From the NCBI RefSeq assembly GCF_002563925.1, contig NZ_PDJD01000001.1, positions 682,001-746,000 on the forward strand: DNA of 64,000 bases. The letters run 5' to 3'. The notes under the pieces are model-generated. The model worked only from the letters and a program-made list of their open reading frames with translations, had not been told where the DNA came from and did no database searches. A program made the translations under genes and the position numbers. The stretch comes from Serinibacter salmoneus (GTDB lineage: Bacteria > Actinomycetota > Actinomycetes > Actinomycetales > Beutenbergiaceae). Shown one piece after another: positions 7,871 to 15,134 of the stretch. How positions within the stretch are numbered: position 1 is the stretch's first letter; each line of letters opens with the position of its first letter.

Positions 7871-7940
7871 ACTGGCCCCGGTGGCGTCTACCCCCTGATC
7901 TGACACCGCGGTGGTGGCAGGAAGTACGTAGGAGATTCAC
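7871..7940 (+). repeat. Upstream copy of a 70-base direct repeat, with remnant 3' end of a surface-protein gene
   Basis: These 70 bases align without gaps to 9601-9670 (seven mismatches) and end, in both places, right at the ATG of a TasA-like gene. At 9601 the sequence encodes the last residues and stop of the Pro-Glu repeat protein ([10 protein letters not shown]). Here the same frame reads TGPGGVYPLI and then stop at 7901-7903, but the frame is closed a short way upstream, so it is only a leftover tail. It records duplication of a block that included the end of that gene. The AGGAG binding site of the next gene is part of the repeat. Confidence 0.75.
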
Positions 7941-8585
7941 ATGTCAAAGAAGACGACTGGCATCATTGCGGGCGCCGCGGGTGCGGCTCTGCTGCTCGCT
8001 GGTGGGACGTTCGCGCTCTGGGAGGGCGAGGCGTTTGTGTCCAACGACGACCTGGTTGCCGGGAACCTCGAGATCGAGTTCGCGGACAACACCTGGTGGG
8101 ATGTGTCGGATGACCGCACGGACGACCCGCACCAGATCATGCTGGAGAGTTTCCGTATCATCCCGGGCGATGACATCCGTGGCATCGCAGAGTTCAAGGC
8201 TGCCCTCGAGGGCGACAACATGGTCGCCGGTCTGAACTACGTGCTCTCGGGCTTCGAGCCGCCGTTCTTCTCCAAGGTCGATGGTCTGACCACACTGATC
8301 AGCTTCGAGTACTTCGACGGTACAGACTGGGTGTTGCTCGACGACAACGTGGCCGGCCTCGGGGCTGGCCCGTTCTACTTCGCCTCGGAGGACAACTCGA
8401 ACAACATGAACGTCACGCTGCCGACCCTGCCCACGGAGCTCCCCGCCGACCCGAATGTCCGCCTGGTCATCGACATCAAGGCTGACGACTCGGGCGTCTT
8501 CACCGGTGTCGCTCACGTCGCTGACTACGAGGTCTCGCTCACGCAGACTCGCGACGCCGGTGTGGGTGGCGGCTACATCCCCTGA
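7941..8585 (+). CDS. Alternate-signal exported protein, TasA/camelysin-like, copy 1
   Basis: A 214-residue secreted protein with the alternate (SipW-dependent) signal peptide: lysines at residues 3-4, a hydrophobic run, and GGTFALW at 21-27 followed by an acidic start of the mature part. The rest is beta-rich and acidic and ends in TQTRDAGVGGGYIP. The family (RER_14450-like alternate signal proteins, related in layout to TasA) forms or decorates surface fibres in Bacillus; function here is inferred. A good AGGAG lies seven bases before the ATG. The first 289 bases are identical to the copy at 9671. The later part is a patchwork of identical and different segments. A matching SipW-type peptidase is encoded at 10395. 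Confidence 0.85.
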   Translation: MSKKTTGIIAGAAGAALLLAGGTFALWEGEAFVSNDDLVAGNLEIEFADNTWWDVSDDRTDDPHQIMLESFRIIPGDDIRGIAEFKAALEGDNMVAGLNYVLSGFEPPFFSKVDGLTTLISFEYFDGTDWVLLDDNVAGLGAGPFYFASEDNSNNMNVTLPTLPTELPADPNVRLVIDIKADDSGVFTGVAHVADYEVSLTQTRDAGVGGGYIP

Positions 8586-8886
8586 TCCCTCAACAGGCCC
8601 GCAGGCTTCGGCCGACGAGCACGTAATGGCGTGCAGTCTTGCTGGAGGGAATCCTGACACTGCGCTCTCACAAGCGCTCCAAATGCGCTCGGAGTGCCAG
8701 GTCTTACGTCAACAGTGCGAAGTGCTGGCCAGGTGTGCAACCGAAGGGGCGAGAAAAAGTCCCACGAGTTGTGTTCGGCTCCGGTCTGATGCACTCTAGT
8801 GGGAGTTCTCGCGACCGACAGTGAAGTCGGGGCCTGTGAACAGACTCGGCAGTGATGCTGTCACCGTCCCTTGAGGAGTCAATGAT
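8586..8886. other. Intergenic stretch upstream of the Pro-Glu repeat protein gene
   Basis: About 300 bases with no convincing gene. The one structured element is an imperfect inverted repeat, GCGAGAAAAAGTCCCAC (8749-8765) against GTGGGAGTTCTCGC (8799-8812), which could be an operator or a hairpin. A GAGGAG ribosome site (8873-8878) serves the next gene. No consensus promoter was recognised. Confidence 0.4.
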
Positions 8887-9633
8887 ATGGGCGCGTGTGG
8901 GGAAAGTACCCCGCTTGCGGCAGGAAAGTGGCGTCCGGCGCCGCTTTCTGCCCTCGCGGGTGCGATTCTTCTGGTCCTGGGCGTGGCGTCTGGTGCAGGT
9001 GCCAGTGTGGATACGGATGGCACTTCCGCACTCGTACCGCAGGTTGACCCCGAGTCGGCCCCTGTGCCCGAGGTGCCGTCGGAGTCGGAGCCTGTCCCGG
9101 AGCCGGAGCCGGAGCCGGAGCCTGTCCCGGAGCCCGAGCCCGTCCCGGAGCCGGAGCCTGTCCCGGAGCCCGAGCCCGAGCCCGTCCCGGAGCCGGAGCC
9201 GGAGCCTGTCCCGGAGCCGGAGCCGGAGCCCGTCCCGGAGCCGGAGCCGGAGCCTGTCCCGGAGCCGGAGCCGGAGCCGGAGCCCGAGCCGGAGCCAGAG
9301 CCAGAGCCAGAGCCGGCTCCCGCTCGCAACTCGGAAGGCGCCTCGTCGCTTGCACTCGAGACCCGCATGTGGGAGCTCGGCGAGGTCCCGGCCACGGGAG
9401 ATGCGCTGCCCGATGCCCCTGAATTGGCTACGGACAGTGTGGTGCCTGCCGGCACCCCCGTCGTCTGGAGTTACACGGTCACCAATACCGGGCAGACCGC
9501 CGTGACCGACGTGATCATCACCGATGACCACGCCCCGAGCGGCACCGTCTGTGAGCTCGAGGAGCTCGCAGCCGGCGCCTCGATCACCTGCTTCCGGGGC
9601 ACCGGCCCCGGTGGCATCCACCCCCTGATCTGA
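8887..9633 (+). CDS. Secreted Pro-Glu repeat surface protein with C-terminal DUF11-like domain
   Basis: A 248-residue protein. Residues 1-41 look like an ordinary Sec signal peptide ending near SGAGA. Residues about 59-145 are an uninterrupted run of Pro-Glu and Pro-Val-Pro-Glu units, a stiff, highly acidic stalk. After it, [23 protein letters not shown] is the core of a DUF11/CARDB-type beta-sandwich, and the chain stops soon after in [14 protein letters not shown] without a membrane anchor or LPxTG. Such stalks usually hold a head away from the cell wall. It has GAGGAG eight bases before ATG 8887. It lies between the two TasA-like genes, and its last codons are duplicated before copy 1. Repeat number may vary by slippage. 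Role is inferred. Confidence 0.8.
   Translation: MGACGESTPLAAGKWRPAPLSALAGAILLVLGVASGAGASVDTDGTSALVPQVDPESAPVPEVPSESEPVPEPEPEPEPVPEPEPVPEPEPVPEPEPEPVPEPEPEPVPEPEPEPVPEPEPEPVPEPEPEPEPEPEPEPEPEPAPARNSEGASSLALETRMWELGEVPATGDALPDAPELATDSVVPAGTPVVWSYTVTNTGQTAVTDVIITDDHAPSGTVCELEELAAGASITCFRGTGPGGIHPLI
9061..9320 (+). repeat. Coding repeat of Pro-Glu / Pro-Val codons
   Basis: Degenerate tandem units such as GAGCCTGTCCCGGAGCCG, 6 to 18 bases in period, encode PEPVPEP-type sequence. Both Pro codons (CCG/CCT/CCC) and the number of PE pairs between PV pairs vary, so the array has drifted but remains in frame throughout. It explains the long spurious antisense frames in this area. Confidence 0.9.
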
Positions 9634-9670
9634 CACCGCAGTGGTGGCAGGACGTATGAAGGAGATTCAC

Positions 9671-10321
9671 ATGTCAAAGAAGACGACTGGCATCATTGCG
9701 GGCGCCGCGGGTGCGGCTCTGCTGCTCGCTGGTGGGACGTTCGCGCTCTGGGAGGGCGAGGCGTTTGTGTCCAACGACGACCTGGTTGCCGGGAACCTCG
9801 AGATCGAGTTCGCGGACAACACCTGGTGGGATGTGTCGGATGACCGCACGGACGACCCGCACCAGATCATGCTGGAGAGTTTCCGTATCATCCCGGGCGA
9901 TGACATCCGTGGCATCGCAGAGTTCAAGGCTGCCCTCGAGGGCGACAACATGGTCGCCGCTCTGGCGTACGCAGTCGAGGGCTACGCGGTAGGCGACCCC
10001 ACGCCCACCCCGATCGACGGTCTGAAGCTGCGCTTCGACTTCGAGTACTTCGACGGCACCGACTGGGTGTTGCTCGACGACAACGGGTTCGGCCTCGCGG
10101 CTGGCCCGTTCTACTTCGCCTCGGAGGACAACTCGAACAACACTAACGTCACGCTGCCGACCCTGCCCACGGAGCTCCCCACTGACCCGAACATCCGCGT
10201 CACCCTGGACATCGAGGCGGAGGACTCGGGTGAGTTCACCACGGAGCTGCAGTTGGACCAGTTGAAGATCACCCTGACTCAGACCCGCGACGCCGGCGTG
10301 GGTGGCGGCTACATCCCCTGA
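9671..10321 (+). CDS. Alternate-signal exported protein, TasA/camelysin-like, copy 2
   Basis: A 216-residue twin of the protein at 7941, with the same alternate signal peptide (GGTFALW at 21-27) and the same TQTRDAGVGGGYIP end. Residues 1-96 are identical to copy 1. Residues about 97-115 and 175-205 differ strongly, while the segments around FEYFDGTDWVLLDD and FYFASEDNSNN are nearly identical again. AAGGAG lies seven bases before ATG 9671. The frame also opens at 9641 but that extension is the repeated leader. Its stop codon lies in the first of two TGACCGGTCA palindromes, followed by the signal peptidase gene. Likely a fibre subunit variant, by analogy with TasA; this is inference. Confidence 0.87.
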   Translation: MSKKTTGIIAGAAGAALLLAGGTFALWEGEAFVSNDDLVAGNLEIEFADNTWWDVSDDRTDDPHQIMLESFRIIPGDDIRGIAEFKAALEGDNMVAALAYAVEGYAVGDPTPTPIDGLKLRFDFEYFDGTDWVLLDDNGFGLAAGPFYFASEDNSNNTNVTLPTLPTELPTDPNIRVTLDIEAEDSGEFTTELQLDQLKITLTQTRDAGVGGGYIP

Positions 10322-10344
10322 CCGGTCAACCCACTGACCGGTCA
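10319..10344. promoter_or_regulatory. Two tandem TGACCGGTCA palindromes
   Basis: The perfect 10-base palindrome TGACCGGTCA occurs at 10319-10328 and 10335-10344, 16 bases apart, the first including the stop codon of the upstream gene. Flanking AACC also repeats. Two identical palindromes about 1.5 turns apart just before the signal peptidase gene suggest a binding site, though a simple short duplication is also possible. Confidence 0.4.
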
Positions 10345-10394
10345 ACCAGCCGGGCGAGAACCGTCACGCACACCCAAGAAGAAGGGAGCTCTCG

Positions 10395-11081
10395 ATGAAC
10401 GCACCACAGCCCGATGTCGTGCCGCCATCGGGAGCCGCTCCCACGGACTCCAGCCGGCCCATGGCGGAACACACCCCGGCACAGGTGCGGGCGCGCCGCA
10501 GCACAGCGCGGCGCGTCCTCACCATCGTCACGACAACCCTTGCGACCGCCCTGCTGATCCTGGCAGTGGCGGTCGCCGTGGTACCGCGGGTGATGGGCGG
10601 CGCCGCGCTCACGGTGCTCTCCGGATCCATGGAACCCGCGATCTCCGTGGGAGACATGGTGGTGAGTGTGCCGCAGGAACGCTACGAGCTCGATGACGTG
10701 GTCACATTCCAGCCTGTCTCGGGCGACCCCACTCTGGTGACCCATCGGGTGGTCGGGGTCACCATCGGCCCTGGGGGCCCGTCGTACCTGACTCGCGGCG
10801 ACGCCAATGGCGCAGACGACGATCCGATCGTGCAGGAGCAGGTGATGGGGAAGGTCATCTACACGATCCCCTACGTCGGCTACCTCTCCCAGGCCGTGGG
10901 GGAGCACCGCTCCACCGTGGTGACCGTGATCGCCGTGGCGCTGCTCGGCTACGGCGCCGTGGCGCTGCTCGTGCCCGCTCGCTACCTCTCTCGCCGATCT
11001 CAACCCACCTCTGATTCAGCTCGACGTCCCTCGCGCTCCACCCCTCGCGTGACACGTCACCGCAAAGGACCTGACGCATGA
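10395..11081 (+). CDS. sipW: Signal peptidase I, SipW/ER type
   Basis: A 228-residue membrane protease. After a polar Pro-rich N-terminus there is one transmembrane segment (about 41-66), then the catalytic Ser78 in LSGSMEP, followed by the S26B-type His117 in LVTHRVVG instead of the Lys found in bacterial LepB, and the conserved RGDANGADDDP region. A second hydrophobic segment lies near residues 178-200, then a basic tail. This is the SipW class, which in Bacillus cleaves TasA and TapA. Here four alternate-signal proteins surround it (7941, 9671, 11078, 11656), a strong functional link. AAGGGAG lies before ATG 10395. The stop overlaps the next start (ATGA), so it is co-translated with the following gene. 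Confidence 0.92.
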   Translation: MNAPQPDVVPPSGAAPTDSSRPMAEHTPAQVRARRSTARRVLTIVTTTLATALLILAVAVAVVPRVMGGAALTVLSGSMEPAISVGDMVVSVPQERYELDDVVTFQPVSGDPTLVTHRVVGVTIGPGGPSYLTRGDANGADDDPIVQEQVMGKVIYTIPYVGYLSQAVGEHRSTVVTVIAVALLGYGAVALLVPARYLSRRSQPTSDSARRPSRSTPRVTRHRKGPDA

Positions 11082-11659
11082 CCGATCACGATGCCGTGGC
11101 GGCCCCCCGACGGCGCAACTGGGCTCTGCCAGCGGCGCTGGCCGGCGCCCTGCTCCTCGGGCTCTCCACGGGTGGTACCTACGCCACGTTGTGGCAGCGG
11201 GAGGCCGCCGTCTCCAACACCCACCTGCAGGCGGGCGCCCTGGGCGTCGTCGCCACCGGCACCCCGGTGTGGCGCGACGGCCTCGGCGTGATCGACCCGG
11301 CCACCTACCCGGTGCGCCCCGGCGACACGCTGACGGTGGAGCAGGCCTACCAGATCACGCGAGAGGGGACCAACCTCAACGTGGAACCGACACTCACCCT
11401 CGGTGAACCCCTCCCCGCCGGGGTCACAGCCACCTACACCCTCTCCGTCGACGCCGGCGCCCCCACCGAGCCCACCGCGGTCGGTTCGCCGAGCGACATC
11501 CTGTCCTCGGGAATCGGCGCAGACGTGCTGCCGGTCACCGCGGTGGTCACCCTGACCATCGGTGGCACCGCTGCCGCCGGCGGAAGCGCGGCCGTGGAGA
11601 TCCCGGAGATCGCGCTGGAAGTCCAGCAGGTGCGTGCGGGAGCGGGGTACACCTCATGA
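11078..11659 (+). CDS. Alternate-signal exported protein, minor subunit candidate
   Basis: A 193-residue secreted protein. It has a basic start (PRRRNW), a hydrophobic segment and GGTYATLWQREA at about residues 32-43, the SipW-type cleavage context. The mature part is beta-rich (Thr/Val/Gly) and ends VQQVRAGAGYTS, echoing the GVGGGYIP end of the two TasA-like proteins. It differs from those in sequence, so it may be a minor or cap subunit. Both ends overlap neighbours by four bases (ATGA), placing it firmly in the sipW operon. No close family name beyond the alternate-signal class is claimed. Confidence 0.8.
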   Translation: MTDHDAVAAPRRRNWALPAALAGALLLGLSTGGTYATLWQREAAVSNTHLQAGALGVVATGTPVWRDGLGVIDPATYPVRPGDTLTVEQAYQITREGTNLNVEPTLTLGEPLPAGVTATYTLSVDAGAPTEPTAVGSPSDILSSGIGADVLPVTAVVTLTIGGTAAAGGSAAVEIPEIALEVQQVRAGAGYTS

Positions 11660-12378
11660 CCCGCCGCAGCACGGCAACCGCGGTGACCGCCGCGACGTTC
11701 GCGGTCGGGACCATCGTGGGCCTGGGTGGCACCACGTTCGCGCTCTGGAGCGACCGCGCGGTCGCCCCCGGAGCGACCTTCACCTGGGCGCAGGAGAGCT
11801 TTGCGGCAGGCATCGCAGGGGAGTCGCTCACCTTCGCGCCGAGCGACGCCGACCCGAGGACACGTTCGGTCCCGCAGCCGGGAGGGGAGGTCACAGTCAC
11901 CCTGGACGGCCCAAGCCTGGCGAACGACGTGCTCGACCACGGCGCGGCCGTGCGCGTGCTGCAGACCTCCTCGCTCAGCGAGGGCAGCATGGGCTTGCGC
12001 TACACGGCATTCCTGGGCGAGATCGAACCGGACTCGGTGCTCGGTCAAGCGCAGGTAAGCCTCTTCGCCACCGAGGGCCCGGACCAGTGCCACACGGAGA
12101 CGCCTGTACCCTCCCCGAATCCCCTCACCTCCACCCCGGTGTCACCTGCCCCGGGTGACCGCGCCCCGGTTGTGGAGTATTGGTGCCTGCAGGCCGTGGC
12201 GGAGCGACCGCAGGAGCAGACGCAGACCGGCAGCCCCGGCGTGCTCGCGACCGATGAGACGGGCAACCCGGTTGAGGTGACTGCGGACCCGTGGAATCTG
12301 GATGTGGTGGCTTCGCCCCACGATCAGGGAGACGCCGTGGTCACCTTCTCCTACACGACCTTCCGATCGGGGACCTGA
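11656..12378 (+). CDS. Alternate-signal exported protein, larger accessory subunit
   Basis: A 240-residue secreted protein with basic start, hydrophobic run and GGTTFALWSDRA (about residues 24-35), again the SipW-type signal. The mature region is acidic and contains a Pro/Ser/Thr-rich loop (PVPSPNPLTSTPVSPAPGD) flanked by two cysteines (DQCHTET and EYWCLQA) that could form a disulfide outside the cell. Start overlaps the previous stop (ATGA), and the next gene begins two bases after its stop. Function unknown. Position suggests a part of the same surface structure. Confidence 0.75.
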   Translation: MTRRSTATAVTAATFAVGTIVGLGGTTFALWSDRAVAPGATFTWAQESFAAGIAGESLTFAPSDADPRTRSVPQPGGEVTVTLDGPSLANDVLDHGAAVRVLQTSSLSEGSMGLRYTAFLGEIEPDSVLGQAQVSLFATEGPDQCHTETPVPSPNPLTSTPVSPAPGDRAPVVEYWCLQAVAERPQEQTQTGSPGVLATDETGNPVEVTADPWNLDVVASPHDQGDAVVTFSYTTFRSGT

Positions 12379-12380
12379 CG

Positions 12381-13124
12381 ATGGCAGACCGCACCCACGC
12401 TCCAAGCGGACCCACACGGCGCGCCCGAGTGCGGCGCGCCGGGGCTGTCCTCGCCGTTGCACTCCTGCACGGCGCAGGGGTTCCGGCCGTTGCCACCACC
12501 TACCAGGATGCCATCGAACTCGGATTCGACCCCGGTTCCCTCGCCCCCAGTACGAGCGAGAACTATTTCGGCCTCCCGGTGGTCGTGCCTGGTGACTCAG
12601 CCAGCCGGACCTTGACCGTGCGCAACGCCGGTCCCGGCGACGGCACGCTCACTGTCTGGCTCGTGGACACTCACATCACGGAGCCCGGCAACCCGTTCTA
12701 CTCCGACCTGATGCTGGAGTGGGACGGCGGCGAGGCCAGCTTCGAGGTGCTCGCCGCAGGCGATCGGGAAATCATGAGCGTGCCGTTGCCGCAGGGTGCG
12801 ACCAGACAGGTTCCGTTGGCCTACGACTTTCCCTCGGCAGCGACGTCGGGCAACCAGGCGGACAACGATCACGAGTTACGCGCCGGCACGACTGTCTACC
12901 TCGAGTTGACGGGGGCTACCCCCACGACCGGGCCGACCCCCACGACCGGGCCGACAGCGGGGCCAGGCGGTGGTGCCACCACGGCGCCGCCTGGAGCAGC
13001 GGGGGGTGGCGGTCTGCCCACCACGGGCGCGGACCTCGCATGGACCGCGGGCCTGGCGCTGGCGCTCCTGGCCGGGGGCGGTGCGCTGCTCTGGTCACGA
13101 GCACGGCGCGGCGACACCCAGTAG
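12381..13124 (+). CDS. LPTTG cell-wall anchored surface protein
   Basis: A 247-residue protein with a Sec signal peptide (basic RRARVRRAG, hydrophobic, ending near AVA-TTY), a beta-sandwich-like domain (about 40-170, with SRTLTVRNAGPGDGTLTVWL), a Thr/Pro/Gly linker (about 178-210), LPTTG at 212-216, a membrane segment and an RARR tail. This is a classic sortase substrate. As the last gene of the alternate-signal operon it could tether the fibre to peptidoglycan, a role met elsewhere by TapA-like or pilin-base proteins. The ATG at 12381 is two bases past the previous stop, and the longer frame from 12291 overlaps coding sequence and is rejected. No sortase gene is in the window. Confidence 0.88.
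   Translation: MADRTHAPSGPTRRARVRRAGAVLAVALLHGAGVPAVATTYQDAIELGFDPGSLAPSTSENYFGLPVVVPGDSASRTLTVRNAGPGDGTLTVWLVDTHITEPGNPFYSDLMLEWDGGEASFEVLAAGDREIMSVPLPQGATRQVPLAYDFPSAATSGNQADNDHELRAGTTVYLELTGATPTTGPTPTTGPTAGPGGGATTAPPGAAGGGGLPTTGADLAWTAGLALALLAGGGALLWSRARRGDTQ
12918..12953 (+). repeat. 18-base direct repeat in the linker of the LPTTG protein
   Basis: The unit ACCCCCACGACCGGGCCG occurs twice in tandem without mismatch and encodes TPTTGP twice. It lengthens the wall-spanning linker by six residues per unit and could vary between strains. Confidence 0.85.
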
Positions 13125-13173
13125 CACCGAGCGCTCGCGGGCTGAGCCGCCCACCACCGGCCTCGCCGAGGCG

Positions 13174-14397
13174 CTACAGCCCACCACGCAGCGCCGCGAC
13201 CGGTTCCAGCGACGCCGCCTTCAGCGCGGGGTAGGCGCCGGCGACCAGCCCGATCACGCCGCCGAGCAGGGCGGCGCCGAGCGCGAGCGGCAGGTCGATG
13301 ATCGGCGTCCATGCCTGCGCGGCGCTGACCGCGACCACCACACCCACGCCGAGCGCGGCCCCGATGATCCCTCCCAAGAGCCCGACCACCACCGACTCGA
13401 TGATGAACTGGGCCGCCACCTGCCCACGTGTGGCACCGAGCGCCCGCCGCAGCCCGATCTCCCCCACGCGCTCCATCACCGAGAGCAGCGTCACGTTCGC
13501 GATGCCCAGTCCGCCGACGATCAGCGCCACCGCGCCCAACGCGAGGAAGATGACGTTGATGTCGCCGCGCACGTCCCGCTGCAGTTCCCCGCCGGCCGGC
13601 GGCGCCTGCACGTCGATGTTCTCGGGGGAGTTCGGCGCGAGCGCGATCGGCACCTGCTCGGACACCACGTCCCCGGCGCCCACCGCGATCCGCATCTGCA
13701 CCTCACCCGGAGCAGCCAGGGCGAAGTCCACCCGGGCCGTGCCCATCGGCATGATGACGGCGTCCAGGAGGTCACGCCGTCGCACCGCATCGCCGAGGAT
13801 CCCGATCACCGTGTAGGAGTCCTCGCCGATGAAGATCGAGGGTTGGGAGTCCACCCGGTACACCCCGAGCCGCTCCGCGGCACCCGGCCCGAGCACCACC
13901 ACGCGGTCGCCGCGCGACTCGTGGCCCGCGTCGAACATCCGCCCCGTCGCGACCTCGGCGCGAATCGCCGCCAACAGACCGGGGGAGGCCGCGGAGACGG
14001 TGGGGGTCACGGTGCGCGAGGCGGTCGGGTCCGCGATCGGCACCGCGGAGATCCGCGCATCACCGACCGGCACGTCCGCCACCAGCGCCGCCGCCTCGAT
14101 GCCGTTCAGGCGCATGACCCGCTCGTGCGCGTCCCACGGCAACGCGGTGCGCGCTCGTGTCTCACCCGAGATCGTGTTGACGGTGCCCGCCTGTGCCACG
14201 GCCTGGGTGGCGGCGACGGCGTCGAACTGCCGCGCGATCTGGCCCGCCCCGGTCTGGGCCATTCCGAGCGTGACCACCACGGCCGCGATCCCCAGGACGG
14301 TGCCCAGGATCGTCAGCACGAGACGTCCCGGCCGTGCCCCGATGCCGTGAGAGGCCTCCACGAACAGGTCCTGCAGGCCGGCGAGCCGCCCGCTCAC
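13174..14397 (-). CDS. MacB/FtsX-type ABC transporter permease
   Basis: A 407-residue permease of the MacB type: an N-terminal membrane helix (about 27-48), a large external domain (MacB-PCD, about 50-280), and three C-terminal helices. The cytoplasmic loop RVGEIGLRRALGATRGQVAAQF between helices 2 and 3 is diagnostic for FtsX/LolE/MacB. Start is a GTG that overlaps the stop of the ATPase gene (GTGA). With the ATPase and the adaptor it should form a mechanotransmission exporter driving peptides, lipoproteins or small molecules across the envelope. It is the last gene of a four-gene leftward operon. Confidence 0.92.
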   Translation of the reverse strand: MSGRLAGLQDLFVEASHGIGARPGRLVLTILGTVLGIAAVVVTLGMAQTGAGQIARQFDAVAATQAVAQAGTVNTISGETRARTALPWDAHERVMRLNGIEAAALVADVPVGDARISAVPIADPTASRTVTPTVSAASPGLLAAIRAEVATGRMFDAGHESRGDRVVVLGPGAAERLGVYRVDSQPSIFIGEDSYTVIGILGDAVRRRDLLDAVIMPMGTARVDFALAAPGEVQMRIAVGAGDVVSEQVPIALAPNSPENIDVQAPPAGGELQRDVRGDINVIFLALGAVALIVGGLGIANVTLLSVMERVGEIGLRRALGATRGQVAAQFIIESVVVGLLGGIIGAALGVGVVVAVSAAQAWTPIIDLPLALGAALLGGVIGLVAGAYPALKAASLEPVAALRGGL

Positions 14398-15134
14398 CGC
14401 AGCACCTCCAGCCGGCCGTCGGTGATGCGCACCTGGCGCTGCGCACGCGCCGCCACCTGCGGGTCGTGCGTGATCACGGCGAGGGTCAGTCCGTCACCGT
14501 GCAACTCGTCGAACAGGTCCAACACCTCACCGGAGGTCGTGGAATCCAGGTTCCCCGTCGGCTCGTCGGCGAGCAACAACGCAGGTGACGTCGCGACGGC
14601 GCGCGCCACCGCCACCCGTTGACGCTCACCACCGGAGAGCGTGGTGGGGCGAAAGCCCAGGCGGTTGGCCAGGTGCACCCGTTCCAGGGCGGCGATCGCC
14701 CGCCCGGCCCGCTCGGCGCGCGGAATGCCGGCGTACATCGTGGCGAGCATCACGTTCTCCAGCACCGTGCGGTGCGGCAGGAGGTGGAACGCCTGGAACA
14801 CGAACCCGATCCGACCCGCGCGCAGCGCGGTGCGGCGGCGCTCGCTGACCTCGTGGCTGGGTTCGCCGTCCAGGAAGTACTCCCCGGCGCTCGGCCGGTC
14901 CAGCAGCCCGAGCAGGTTCAGCAGCGTCGACTTACCCGACCCCGAGGGTCCCACGATGGAGAGGTAGTCCCCGGGCTCCACGAGCAGGTCGGTGGGATGC
15001 AGCGCGACGACGCTCGGCGGGCCGGGGAAGGTGCGCGTCACCCCGCGCATCTCGATCACGGGCGGGTCGAGGACGATGACGTCCTCGGCCTGTGCACCCA
15101 CCTCGGCCTGCTGGCGCGCGGGCGTGGCGCTCAC
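14394..15134 (-). CDS. MacB/LolD-type ABC transporter ATP-binding protein
   Basis: A 246-residue ATPase with Walker A GPSGSGKST, Q-loop FVFQAFHLLPHRTVLENV, signature LSGGERQRVAVARA, Walker B LLLADEPTGNLD and H-loop VITHD. The LADEPTGNLD form and length are those of LolD/MacB/FtsE ATPases. The start is GTG at 15134, overlapping the adaptor stop. A leading 25 residues before VIEMRGVTRTF are extra and low-complexity. It pairs with the permease downstream. Confidence 0.93.
   Translation of the reverse strand: MSATPARQQAEVGAQAEDVIVLDPPVIEMRGVTRTFPGPPSVVALHPTDLLVEPGDYLSIVGPSGSGKSTLLNLLGLLDRPSAGEYFLDGEPSHEVSERRRTALRAGRIGFVFQAFHLLPHRTVLENVMLATMYAGIPRAERAGRAIAALERVHLANRLGFRPTTLSGGERQRVAVARAVATSPALLLADEPTGNLDSTTSGEVLDLFDELHGDGLTLAVITHDPQVAARAQRQVRITDGRLEVLR

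Noticed and set aside
9061-9320. Possible CRISPR or noncoding tandem array
   Set aside because: The repeat stays in one reading frame, encodes Pro-Glu/Pro-Val and lies within a gene with a signal peptide and ribosome site. There are no unique spacers.
9596-9633. Frameshift at the end of the Pro-Glu repeat protein
   Set aside because: The same ending and stop are kept in the duplicated tail at 7871-7903 despite base changes, so the stop looks genuine.
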